A stretch of DNA of 55,497 nt from Klebsormidium nitens (taxonomy: Eukaryota; Streptophyta; Klebsormidiophyceae; Klebsormidiales; Klebsormidiaceae): the NCBI GenBank assembly GCA_000708835.1, contig DF237443.1:15699-71195 (forward strand). The letters run 5' to 3'. The position numbers and the translations under genes are program-made. The first letter of the stretch is position 1, and each line of letters starts with the position of its first letter. This document shows positions 1 to 11,321 of this stretch, piece by piece. The notes beneath the pieces are model-generated. The model saw only the letters and a program-made list of their open reading frames with translations. It was not told the origin of the DNA and ran no database searches.

Positions 1-21
1 CCCCCGCTTTCGGTTCCGCCG

Positions 22-1388
22 CTAAGTGAGCACGGTACCACTCCTCAGGTGCGCATCTTTCAGACGCGGGATACATCCCGGTCTCCTCCTCAATCTCTTC
101 CGGCTCTGCGCCCTGTCTTCGCGCACAATTTCAAACTTGCCCTCATTTTGGCCTTTGTGGAAGCGAGCGCGGCGCGGATCGTCGGGCGCGCGCGCGGCCA
201 GGTCGCCCCGGCGCAGAGATTCAACTTTCAACTTTGGTCCCCCCGTAAACCCCCGTGTGAACCTTTGCGCCGTGACCCTCCGCCTTCTAGAACCGTCCGT
301 GGGGTCGGAGCCAAGTTCGACAATCCCATTCCCCCCGATGCCCCTCGTCAAAGATAACGTCTCGAAAGATGCTTCACTTCCCGTTACGGTTCCGGAGCAA
401 CCTATACGCCTTCGAGTCCGGCTCGTACCCCACGAACACACATCGCTCGCTCACCGTATCTTCTGTAGCTTACGCCTCCGCTGCTTGAGGACGTGGCGGA
501 ACGCTCTGGCCCCAAAAAACTTCATACGCCGGACATTCGGCTTCTCACCAAAGAACGCCTCTCAGGGGGTCTTCCCATGTGCGCTCACGGGCGTCCGGTT
601 CCGGGTGTAGTTGGCCGTCACCACGGCTTCCGCCCACGATTCTTTGGGCACCCCCGAGTCCTCGAGCATCGCCCGAGTCTTGTCCTTATCCCGCTTGAGC
701 CGTTCCGCCGACACATTTTGCTCGGTATTGTAGGGGGCGGTTTTCTGGTGAACCGTCCCCTTGCTCCCAAAAACGTCTTCAAGGGCCTTATTGACGAGGC
801 TCCTTGCCCTGATCTGTTCGCACCGACTTGAGCTTCTTCCTCGACTGCAACTCCAACCGGTTTATTGTCCGCTCTGTCACTTTGGCCACCTCACTCTTTT
901 GCTTCATTCTTGTAGTCGTCCAAGAACGTGGCAAAGTACGGCTTACCCCTACCGAGGCTACCGGCATTGGTCCGCAGACGTCCATGTGGACTAGCTCAAA
1001 AGGCTCTGTGCTCACGAGTCGGATTCCGGGAAGGGAGCCTAATTTGCTTCCCCATAATGCAGGCTCACACACCAAGGCTTTAAGGCCCTGAACGCACTCG
1101 GTTTCAACCCTCCCTTCCACGAGGTCGCCCTGCATACCACCGAGTTGTGCATAGTATCAAGAAATATTTGAGGATAAATTTCCATCCGGCGTCTCCCGAC
1201 CGTCGGTGCCACAACTCGCCGATTTCCGGCTTTTTCACAGGGAAGCACGTGTCCTTCTCCGCCCCGTTGACCACGTAGATCCCCTTCACTTTCCGAGCAA
1301 GAAGGACTACCTCCCTGTCAACCTCAAGCTCGCAGTTGCCGTTCTCCTTTAACAACACCGATGCGACTTCGGTTGCCTTGCTAACCAA
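22..1388 (-). pseudogene. copia pol fragments: GAG-pre-integrase, integrase, start of RT region
   Basis: At 1388-1104 the peptide contains ELWHRRSGDAGWK, a degraded form of the LWHxRxGH zinc-binding pre-integrase motif. At 1135-788 it reads into the integrase core with the first catalytic-region motif HMDVCGP. At 441-340 another frame gives VFVGYEPDSKAYRL followed by FRDVIFDEG, the conserved linker before copia reverse transcriptase. Frameshifts and stops lie between them. The catalytic DDE triad cannot be followed completely, so the enzyme is inferred to be dead. Confidence 0.82.
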
Positions 1389-1577
1389 GATTTAATTCGC
1401 CCCAACCCCCAAGACATACTGTACGTTTTGCAAAGTGACAAGACTTTCTCCGATTGGTGTCGCACAGCGCAGCTCTACCGAGCCGCTCCCCTCTGCCCAT
1501 AGGGTTCCCTTGGCGCTGAACGTGAATTCTCGGCCACTCCCTTCAAACATTGCGAGGGTCTCAAATAGGCTCTTGTC

Positions 1578-2320
1578 CTAGTTAGGATTCCCCCCCTTCT
1601 TCTGCTCCGGCTTGTGCTCCCGCTTGTCCGGCTTGCTACACATCCGGGCAATGTGACCAAACTCCCCGAAATTATAGCACTTGGGACCTTTGCCCCGACT
1701 TTCATCCTTGCCGTGGCCCTTCTCCTTGCTCCTTTCCGCCCGGGGCCACATAGGCCATAGCGGAGTCCGAACCACCGCCGCCCTTATCCTTAAGCGACTC
1801 CTCAAACCCCTGCTCATGCACCAAGAGCTTTGGCAGAATCGCATCCACCGAGCTTCTGGCGCTCTTCAAAGCCTCTAGAATTGTTTCCAGGGTACTAAAC
1901 GTCTTGGGCAATCCCGCAAGCAAGCTCCACGCCAACATATCCGGCTTCATCTCAAAACCGGTAGCGACCGAGGCCCTGTACAAATCCTTCGCCAGACCCA
2001 CATACATGGTCACAGGCCCACCCGACTTCATCTTTAGAGAATGCAACTGCTGCCTAAGCTGCATTTTCCTTGCATTGGCTTTACTCTTGTAGGTCTTCTC
2101 AAGGAGATCCCACGCCTCCTTTGCGGTTTTGCACGACTCAATCGACCTCAACGTTCAGCCCGATGATGGTCAACGCTTTTTTGGTTGAGCTGGGTGCGCT
2201 GCGGGATCTTCAACCTCATCCCATAGATCTTTGGAAATCAGTAGAAACTCAAGCTCCGAACTCCACGTTCTATAGTTTCCAAGTCCAACTTATCAATGTG
2301 GATCTTGTATCCGTCGGCCA
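1578..2320 (-). pseudogene. copia gag with UBN2-type core and damaged zinc knuckle
   Basis: The likely start is an ATG at 2320 (MADGYKIHIDKLDLE), which reads into a gag-like core with AKEAWDLLEKTYKSKA and a LAGLPKTF segment, the familiar copia gag (UBN2) pattern. A lysine-rich tail follows with a CCHC-type nucleocapsid knuckle, here C-Y-N-F-G-E-F-G-H-I-A-R-M-C: the second zinc cysteine is Phe. At least one frameshift separates the core frame (1702-2151) from the knuckle frame (1578-1844). Gag would normally form the virus-like particle and bind the element's RNA; this copy is broken. Confidence 0.8.
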
Positions 2321-2616
2321 TTTCAGGGATTGCGTTCCCCTTAATTTAATATCCTTTTCCTCACGACCAAAGGTGGAAGATTTCCTTTTTAGCTTTCCCT
2401 GCCACTTGATCCCCCTTAAGGGCTTTCAATGTGGCTTTGCTCAAAAACAAAGCAGACCGCCCCCACCGGTGCCTTCATTGACCAACGGCCGACCTTGGCG
2501 CACAGATTGAATATTCACCTCCTGGAGGCTTACTATTGAATGCTTGCGCCCTCATTCCCTAGGCGCGTGGTGCGTCGTTGTGCGCCGTAGGCCCTTAACC
2601 TGTTGGAACACGGCGC

Positions 2617-2860
2617 TGTTGGGAATGAATATCGAATGATCAATTCTCACATGATAAATATCGAGTGTTTAGCGGCGCTAAAGCTCTGTAGTCCGTGTGC
2701 TATGCTAGACTCACTCAAGTAGAGTCACACTCCCAGTCTAGGTCTACACTGATAGCCCAGTAGACTCAGTTGACCGCGGATAAGCAAATCCAAAACTTTC
2801 GCGCAAATCTGAATATCTACGGCTATTATCGAACCTTTTCGTTACGGCGGTTGTCTCAAT
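2617..2860. repeat. Candidate copia LTR, boundaries unproven
   Basis: Just upstream (minus sense) of gag a segment begins TGTTGGGAATGAATATCG, which looks like the TG-TTGG-AAT ends of many copia LTRs. A minus-strand element should have its 5' LTR here. I see no second copy in the window and no clear tRNA primer site beside it, and the right boundary is a guess. Confidence 0.3.
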
Positions 2861-5339
2861 AAGTCATCCAAGTGTAACGCTGTAACCCGCACGCATTTAA
2901 CCGCCAACCGCTGACTACCGTTTATCGTCGAACTCCTCGTCGACGTCACCCAAGAGACCGCGCACACTAACTGCCCGAATCTTGATAGAGCATGAGTGCG
3001 GGGCACTATGCCGTAAGACCCGATGACGAATGACCACGACACAATCTGGCCCCATCTCAACGGTACTCACAAATTCCATTATTAACGAGGTTCTGTCAGT
3101 GGTCTTTCGTTATTTAGTCAGCATGGAGTCAAGTGTGTGGTTCATTCCGTCCGTACTTATGGACAAGAGCTGGTACTTTCGGTTGGAAGTAGAAGACAAA
3201 TCCTGCTTCTAGATTCGTAGTATCGAGAATTGGATCTCAAGCAGCAACGGGACACTTACCTAAAAGGTAAACGACATTCAAAACGGCTCACGATAAAGCT
3301 TTGTATACCATTTTTGAAGGGGTGGGGAACGGCAGTTCGTAAAAAAGCAAAAACTTTGAGGAAGTAGGGATACGGTTTGACGAAGTGGGGATAAGGATGA
3401 CAATTGTGGGGGTGGGGGATCACATACACGGCAAGGATAGCGAAACCGAAGCAAGATTCATTCCCACGCAATCACAGAGGATTGAAGAAACGTAGGTTTA
3501 ATATCGAAGTGGTCGAAGGGGGACTAGTCGAAGTGGAAGACACACTAGCATACGTTTACCCGTAGCAACTGACACATGTGGAGCTGCTTTTCAAGAAAGA
3601 TAAAGTGAACGAAGCAAAATTGGAACAGAAATCACAAGCGACTACACAATGATGGTTGGCCGACAAAAAGGAAAAGCGTGTAAGCTTGTGACGATATTGA
3701 GGATCGATTAGTAGCTCTAAGGAAAATGGGCAACAGTTGTAGCAACGAAATTCGACGTAGCATGGAAATAGGACGTTCGTTAAGCTTCCAAACAATATGC
3801 ACATCAGCCTATACTAGAGTGTAACTTTGATCATCCTATAGCTGGTTTGCAAGTTCAATAGTTAAGGGTATTGATATATTATATGCGATGTCGTCACCTT
3901 CGCGTACATGCTACCGTATACAACTTCATGGGTGATAAGTGCATGCCAATGGTACGACGATCTAACAGACAACAATCTATCTCAAAAAGGCCGTGTGCTA
4001 ACCTGCTCGATGTGCACGATTCAAATATCAAAGACCCGAGATTAAGCAGCGAAAACGTAGACCATTGATCAAGAAACATGTCCATAAGGTGGGGCTGCAT
4101 TCGTTTGTGTTTGCTTCAAATAAGGTGAATTGATTCATAAGCACAGATTCAATAAAGTCCAGTGAATGAGGATTATTGAACTTGTAAGGTCATTTAATTC
4201 CTATAACTTGGGCGGAATGCAAATCTCCCACTTCATTGAAACAATCGAGACATTTTTGAAAGAACCGATTGGCGCGTAAACATCTCGAGTTTAATTGGTT
4301 TTCGGCATACTTTACATGTATGTTGTGGATCTCAGTGTACGGCGTGTTGCGCAATCGTCAGGAACAAGGACCGGTGGAATTGAGATTTGTGCGGTTGGCT
4401 GAAGGCCAGCCGCCACTTATGTAAGGCAGAATTTAGACCGTACTACCCTAAAGACCGCATAAACTAGTCTTTCTACTGGGTAGGTAGGATCAACCCTCGG
4501 AGCAGCCCCAACAATCTGTAACGCAACACGTTTGAGTAAATGCTCCCTTGCGGGGCCAATTAATACTCAGCAATATGACTACAGTGAGATAAACACATTG
4601 TTCTAATGACTTACCATGTTTATCTGCTGCTTTTCATCTCATACCGTAGTCTTGCAACCTTTTCCTGTCCAGATCTAGAACTTATACTCTCCGCTGAGTA
4701 CTCCGAACTTCTCATAGACGATTCGGAGTCGTTTAAAACCGCATGCTCGGTGTGACTTTGCGATTTTCTGCCATTCTACGGGTAGGTTTGATATCTCCAA
4801 GAAAGTCGCGCAAGGTCTCACTTCTACGTACAATTTAGAATTGTGCGGACCAGCCGCACACTTCCGCACACTCGTGTGTGGCGCTTTTGAGCACAGATGC
4901 CTACTTTTGTGCGCCAAGATATTCGGGGTTGTTGAACACTAGTTGTGACGTTTATGAAGCCAGGTATCTTTTTAGTGGTGACAACATCATCAAGACCATG
5001 ACAAAGCTCATTGTGACTGTGGCCGGGCACATGCACAGGTATAGGACCGTTGATCGAAGCCATAACATGTGAATGATTGATGACTAGATATAGATTGTAA
5101 TTGTAATTTGGTTAAACGTCGGTTCGGAGTGGTGACCGCCTAAGTCGACGAGTGTTCTAAGATGTTAGCTCGCTTCTCTAATGCTAGGTGCAAGTATCTA
5201 CCAACTGCAGATTTATCCTGCATATTGAGGAAAGCTTTTAAATCTCTATCGTCCCTATCCTTCGGCTACGTGATAGAAAGCCAAGCGGAGATCACTATAG
5301 GCAGGGCGTTCAAACACGAAATGTCCTGCTGATTCTACC
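2861..5339. other. Intergenic, no gene recognised
   Basis: AT-richer DNA with only short open frames that match nothing I recognise and lack coding character. It probably holds more decayed repeat sequence between the copia and LINE relics. No RNA gene or clear promoter was seen. Confidence 0.5.
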
Positions 5340-6330
5340 GCCCCGGTGTTGCAAACGTGGCAGATCCGCTCGCTACGCTCTTCGGTTTTGCCAACTCCCT
5401 GTTTCTATGGCCAGTCTATGGGCTCCTACTCTGAATTTGGCTAGTGTGGCGAAGTACTCAGACACACCAATCTGATCTAGATAGCATTCAAATAGATATC
5501 CCTCTTTGACAGACTCAAAATACGTGCAGTACTTTCGACCGTATCCCTCCCTTAGATCCTGCATGTATGCCATTTCAGACCTTTCTTGACGGTAGAACAG
5601 GATTCAGGACACCTGTCCTCTCCTCGATCGACACAACTTTCGCAGGCTTTTCTTACGACCTCTGCATACCACCCGCCTTTGTTTGGTGCCCAGATTTCTT
5701 TCGACTCTTCGAACGCTAAACGGGCTAGTCAGTCTAAGGGAAGGCTGGCCGTCCGGTTTACAGATTTGAAAGTCTGGGCCCATCGCTTAACGACCAAGGG
5801 AAACCGACCGAACTCTCCTAAAACGGCCTTTGACAGCGTTGATTTCCGAACCCTAAGCAAACCTCGTAAGAACGCCCGATGAACCCTCTCTGGGCCGTCC
5901 CCCTCGCCACTCCAACCCCACACCGGACCGTAGCCAGGACCCTAGACTTCCGCGCCGTACGCAAGGATTGGACTGACCAGATGATCAAACAAACCCACTC
6001 TCGTGCTTGTCTTCCGCAACCCCAACTCGCCACACCTTCGGTCCATTGCAAAATTGCTGCCTTCCGCCCCGCTTCCGCTAGATGCTGAACTGCTTGCTTA
6101 AACCTTCCGTTGCAACAGACCTGGACTCCTAGATATCGATAGCTCTGGACGATTTCCATGCCCTCTCCACCATAGCTAAAGGTGTGCTTCCTTCGCTGGC
6201 TGCTAAATTGGCCCCCAAAGACGACGACTCTACGTCTTTTGCAGGTTTCCCAAAAGACCGCTCTCTTCTGAAAACTTCTCTAATAGCGCCAAATTACGTT
6301 GCAAGCCCTCCGAATTTGTCGAACGAATAG
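5340..6330 (-). mobile_element. Decayed non-LTR retrotransposon (LINE), 3' half of ORF2
   Basis: Reading right to left on the minus strand: GLQRNLALLEKF and NLQKT near 6300, the end of the RT palm; VQSYRYLGVQV at about 6155, the classic LINE YLGV motif after the RT domain; AFLRGLLRVRKSTLSKAV near 5870; FPLVVKRWAQTFKSV near 5800; then AKFRVGAHRLAIETGSW near 5420, the LINE C-terminal segment that normally precedes a CCHC-like cysteine motif. Stops and frameshifts separate the pieces. The upstream endonuclease and RT catalytic YxDD region are not seen. Confidence 0.8.
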
Positions 6331-7353
6331 AATTCACGTGATTCCCATAGGAGTGCTAGTTCTGTAGACGTTGCACATAGTAGATGCCAGCATACTATAG
6401 CCGATATTGCTTTCGCAGCGCTACTAGATGGCATGACGTTACAGGGCCGTTCCAGACCTTACCAGGTGTACTTTCGAAGCCGCTGTTGTCCAAGAACGAA
6501 CATGAATACCTACAATAGACTTCATTAAATGAATAGTTACATTGAAGTAGTAGACTCAACTAGTAGTTTAGTCCATGTTGTTTCCCATCATAAACGTAGA
6601 AGCAGCTGACTGCATTCGTCACGGAAATTAGATAGTATCAAACTTATAAAGTGAAGCTAGTATCAAACTTATGAAGTGAATCTTGATCTGTATTAAGGCC
6701 GCTAGATTCGAGATTTCTCCTCATAACCTAACTTGGATCAAGGTTATCAAGAACGGCCGTTTGGCCAATTGGCCGAACATTCTCAAGTGGTATCTTGTGG
6801 TGTATGGTTGAGCGGGGACCCTCTTAGTATTCAAAATCGCATAGCCTCCAAGCTTACGGAAAGCGTGGTTACCAACATATTGATCCAACCCTTGGCAATT
6901 TACAAGCGGGCCCGGAAGGCTTTAAAGAGGGCGTCGTGGGACATGTCCCACCTCCGGCGACAGAAAGGCCCGTACATAGCTGTTTTGATCGCTCAATGCC
7001 CATGACAACATACTTTTGGTTGCGACACCGCAGGTGGTGCCCATGCCATGCATGAAGTCGCCGCGCAGCCACGTGACGTGGGGTATACCTAGTCTGACGC
7101 CCTCTTTAACGCGATGATGTGAGTTTTTGGGAAACATCACCATCCACGCACAGCCGGGCTAATGCCACCCAGTTAACTTTTAACTCTTGAGAAGGTGACG
7201 GTGACGGTGGCGGTTGATAGGAAGAGCAGTGACTTCAAAGAGCAAAGGTGCACCTTGAATGCAGAGGTACGCAACTCAAAGGTGAAATCGGTGGGCAGCA
7301 CAAGGGTACTACAAGCCGGTCAGCACTGGACCGAAACGCAATCCCGCATCCCG
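6331..7353. other. Intergenic stretch with weak ORFs on the minus strand
   Basis: Two overlapping minus-strand frames near 6865-7143 encode peptides such as HRVKEGVRLGIPHVTWLRGD. They have a coding look but match no family I can name; they could be the remnant of another element or a lost exon. No introns or start context support a gene. The 3' flank of BPG2 also lies here. Confidence 0.3.
6634..6683. repeat. Two-copy 25-bp tandem repeat
   Basis: AGTATCAAACTTATAAAGTG and AGTATCAAACTTATGAAGTG begin two adjacent 25-bp units at 6634 and 6659 that differ at about three positions. It is intergenic and AT-rich, and no function is suggested. Confidence 0.75.
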
Positions 7354-10132
7354 TCACTTCGTGGTCGCTTTCTTCTTGGCGGGCCCCACTTGGCCGAACT
7401 GCACCTTGACCCCCGCGAAGCCTGGCCGGAAGAGGTCCTTGGAGAAGTCGTAGACCATGGCCTCGTGCAGCGTCACCCCGATGCCCTGCCACGTCCACAC
7501 CCGGATCTTGGCCTCGCCCGTGAGGCCCACCCCGACCCACCCCACCCCCGACAGCGCCACGTCCAGGCTGCTGCGCTCCCACGAGTCCCCCGCCACGTCG
7601 ATCGTGCGCGGCTGCCACTTGCCCAGCGCTGCCACGCGCTCCCAGTCGCCCTCCGGCGGCACGAGCGTGCTGCCGCAGTGCTTCTCCAGCGTGGCCTGCG
7701 CCGTCGCCGTCTTGCCCAGGTGCGTCACCACGTCCGCCGAGGCCCACACCGTGAGGTAGATGGTGGCGCCCGGCGCGGCCAGCACGTCGATGCGCGCCAG
7801 GCCCCCCACGTGCACCGACTGCCCGACGGCGGTGCGGTACGTGCGTGGGGTGAGCGGCTTGCGCGGCAGCACGAGGCGCAGCTCGTCGGGCGTGAGGCGC
7901 GTGGTGGCCTGGTGCGGGTGCAGCAGGCCGGGCGTGTCGAAGAGGCGCACCTTGTTGGGCAGCACCCCGTCCAGCGGCACCACCCCGACCGTCGTCCCCG
8001 GCACGCCCGCCTCCGTCAGCGCGGGCCGCCGCGTCTCGTTCACCTTGCCCAGCGCGTTGATCAGGCTGGACTTGCCCGCGTTCTGCGCCCCAATGACCCA
8101 CACGTCCCCGCGCGGGCCGGCCAGCGTGCACAGCGTGTGCGACAGGTCGCGGATGCCGTACACCTTGAGGCTGCTCACGATGCTCACCGCCGCCAGAGGG
8201 GGGGCACCCGCTGCGCGCGCGCGCCGCCGCACCCACTGCTCCAGGCGGACGTGGCCCACCACCTTGGGCAGCAGGTCCACCTGCGCGCAGAGGAGGGGCG
8301 GGAAGCAGGGTCAGGGGGTGGCAGGTACGAGGACACGAGGACGGGATGGAGGGAATAGGAGGACAAAGTTATGAGCACGTGCGCGGATGACTTCTCGACT
8401 AGTGTGCCTGCTGCGGGAGTTCGATGTGCGATGGTTACCTTATTGACGACGAGCACAAGCCGCGGCGAAGCGGTGGGGTTGTCTGCCTCCACTTGGAGCA
8501 GCACATCGGCGGCGCGGCGCGGGAACGAGCCGTCGAAGTCCGCTGCGTCCACCACCATGGCCACCACGGGGCGAGGCCGGCCGGGCGCAGTCTTGCGCAG
8601 GCGACCACCAATGACGCGCTCAAAGTCGAAGTCGGGCAGCAGGTTCTCGAGGGCCCGGTCCTTGACCTTCCTGCACACACATACAGGAGACCCGTCATAC
8701 CCCGGCCAGGCCCCTGTATGCTGTGCATCGTTTGGGGAGGTCGCACCAGGCTCAGTGGCAAGGTTCAACATCTTCGCCGCTGTTGCCGGGGCCCAGTCCG
8801 ACCTGCTGGGCAGCATGGCTGCCGCTCTGACCAGGCGAGCAGATCGGCGGCGGCCCTCACCCGGTGTGGCGCAGGGCATGGCAGCGCGTGCACACCACAG
8901 CCTTCTCCCGCTCCACCTCCTGCTCCACGCGCGGTGCGCGCCGGCGCCGCTCCTGGGCTGGGCCCCCGGCCTCGTCGGCATCGTCCTCGTCGTCCAGGAA
9001 GCCGTCCAGCTGCGCTGCGCTGGCCAGCAGGCCCGCGTCCAGCCCCGGCGGGAGCGCCACGGTGCGCAGGCCGGCCAGCGCCTCGTCCACGCTGCTGTAG
9101 CCAATGGCGGCCAGGTCCTCCGCGGAGATGTCCTGCTCCTCCTCCTCCAGCAGCGCGTCCCACTCCGCAGCAGGGTCCACGCGCCGGGGCGGGGCCGCCT
9201 CCTCCACCACCAGGCCCTGCGCCTTGAGCGCCTCCGCCTCCTCGTCTGACAGCACCTGCGCAGGCCAACAGAGCAGCGGGGCATATGAGAACACGCATGA
9301 AATCCGCGAGCGGCCAAGGACGGGGGAGCATGCTGCCAATCACACAGTGCCCAGGCTGCACCCAAGTTCACAGATTTGACAAAGACACAACATGTAAGCT
9401 CTGCCCCCAGTGCGGCTCGCCCTGATGGGCGCTCCTGCCGCGGCTCACCCTGGCGGCCAGCCGGTCCTGGTCGCCGCGGGGCTCCTCCTTGGGCCGCCGG
9501 TAGTAGCCCGGCAGCGCGGGCTGCTTGTCCTGCATCTGCACGCCGCACCCCGGGCAGATGGGTGGGCCCCGCATACGCGACGTCAGCTGCACCCCCACCC
9601 CCCCACGCACCTCCCCCTCACTGGGGCCAGGCACCCCTGTCTCGTGCACAGCAGCCTGGAGCCGCTGCAGCGTCCGCTCCCGGCGCTCCGTGGGGGTCAG
9701 CTTGCGCGGCGCAATGGCCGGTACCCCCGACCCCTGCTCCCCCCGCTGGCTGTGTGCAGCGCTGGAGTGTTCGCGCGCGGCCGCCGGCGACCTGAGCGCC
9801 CCGCTGGTCACAGGGCCACCAGGGGAGGATGCCAGGCCTAGGGGCGCATGGTGCCCCAGCCCAGCCTGTGGGGGTTGGACTGTTCCTCCAAGTGCAAATG
9901 GCGCCCCTCCCCCCCAGTTGGCCGCAGCCCAGCCTGGCAGTGGTGAGGTCAGCGGAGCATGCTGGAGGGCCGTGAGGGTGTGATGGCCGGGGTGGTGGCA
10001 CGTGGCAGGGCCAGCGCTGGAGGCCAGGCGCAGCGCAGCGCCCTGGGGCAGCGGCTGCGCAGCCCGGGCCAAGCCTGCAGCGAGCGGCATCAGGGGGAAG
10101 CGAAACACACGCACAGCTGAGCTGCACTGCAT
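7354..10132 (-). CDS. BPG2: BPG2-type circularly permuted GTPase, plastid
   Basis: Four exons: 9449-10132, 8861-9255, 8439-8670 and 7354-8280, all with GT..AG introns and agreeing phases, giving 745 residues and a TGA stop. The N-terminus is rich in Ala, Arg and Ser and looks like a transit peptide. A zinc ribbon is built from CPGC (about residue 193) and CTRC (about 350). The GTPase motifs are permuted: NKVD (G4, about 436) comes before GAQNAGKSS (G1, about 501), PGTT (G2) and DTPG (G3, about 552). The C-terminal region (VHVGGLARIDVL, WERVAALG, WVGVGLTG) is that of plant BPG2 rather than other YqeH relatives. BPG2 acts in chloroplast rRNA processing and ribosome assembly (family knowledge). 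Long antisense frames over exon 4 are by-products of high GC. Confidence 0.93.
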
Positions 10133-11321
10133 TCAAGACACGGCGAATGGCTGGCGCGGAGACACAGGGCGAAAAACTTCACATGGCGCGCCGCTGTTAA
10201 ACGTCAATCAAGAGATACCTGACCAGCACTGCAGCTATCAGAAATGCCTCTCCATCCCGTTTCGGAATTGCGCGGCGCTTCGCCACCATTTTGGTGGTCC
10301 TCCTTGGATGCTTGGACCAATTCGTTAACAATTATGCACGCGGTCTGACGCCAGTTCTGAAGCCCTCTTTGTCGACGGTTCTTCTTCATTTAATATGTAA
10401 CAGTACTCCCTGCAATTCGAGTCTGCGTCACACCGCGCCACGTCGGGCAGCCACCGTTACCGCTATGTAAGATCTTACCCATTGGAATTTTGCAGACCTA
10501 CAAATTCAATCGAACGGCCTTCAAATCTGCCGAAGATCCTGAGCACTCCCTTTGGGTGCTCGAGTCAGACTCATACTAGAACCTATCATGTACTATTAAT
10601 ATTAGTCTATGTATAGGTCCCAGGTCCAGGCCTCTGATCAATCTGTTCACACTGCAGGATACTTAGGCGGGTGATCAAGCTGCTGAGCCTGAGCCTGAGG
10701 CCTGCACAATTGTCTTCATACCAGATCAGATTGCCCCATTCAGAGTGACACGAGGCCTTCAGGGTTTTGCGGGGCTCAGGAAGCTCTAAGTGGCGGTGCG
10801 GTGTGCTGGAGCAGCAGTGCGCATGGCCTTGCAAGTGAGCTGCACTGCAAGCTGGCAGTGGCCCAATTGACGATCTACTTTTGGCACCTGCAGATCTTCT
10901 TCAGCTGTGAACCATCATCCATAATCAGCCACATGTTTGCACACAACTTTGTTGCATCCTAGATTGGTAGTAGGTTACGTCTCTTGCGCTTCCTCACTTT
11001 TCGCCCTCTCACAGGCATACAGGGCGGCGCTCTTCCTTGGGTCTGGAGCTTTGAACTTCACGCGGAATGCTTATCTGTAGGTGACCTGTCCCACTGCGCA
11101 AACCTTGTGCTGCTGGTGAACTGCAAGATGATTCCTCTGACCTGGTTGTTTTCCCATCACATGGCGAGAAGTTTTGATATCTCAGCTCAGCACCGTGATC
11201 CTGCGGTAGTTCACAGACATGAACCCTTGTGTGGCTCAGCCTGTCCTCAAACTCCTCTACAAGCTGTGTTGCTTCAGGATGTGTTGCACATTTCTTCATA
11301 CCGGCAGTAAAAGAAGGAAAG
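10133..11321. promoter_or_regulatory. Divergent intergenic region between BPG2 and the SDR gene
   Basis: About 1.2 kb separates the two start codons, so it should carry both promoters and 5' UTRs. It is AT-richer than the flanking exons. I saw no convincing TATA box or known element; the assignment rests on gene orientation alone. Confidence 0.45.

Larger units (their letters stand above)
1..2620 (-). mobile_element. Decayed Ty1/copia LTR retrotransposon, truncated by window edge
   Basis: On the minus strand the pieces occur in copia order: gag (about 2320 to 1590), GAG-pre-integrase (about 1388 to 1190), integrase (about 1135 to 788), then the stretch just before reverse transcriptase (about 441 to 340). 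The integrase part contains ELVHMDVCGPMPVASVG and LKSVRTDQGKE, both typical of plant and algal copia elements. The pieces lie in different frames with stops between them, so the copy cannot encode a full polyprotein. The reverse transcriptase and RNase H regions would lie left of base 1. Insertion in AT-richer intergenic DNA fits an old relic. Copia rather than gypsy is supported by integrase preceding RT. Confidence 0.88.

Noticed and set aside
7195-8358. 387-codon plus-strand open frame
   Set aside because: It is antisense to the conserved GTPase exon of BPG2, and its His/Arg/Pro-rich product is a by-product of high GC. The same holds for long antisense frames over the kinase and MCRS1-like exons.
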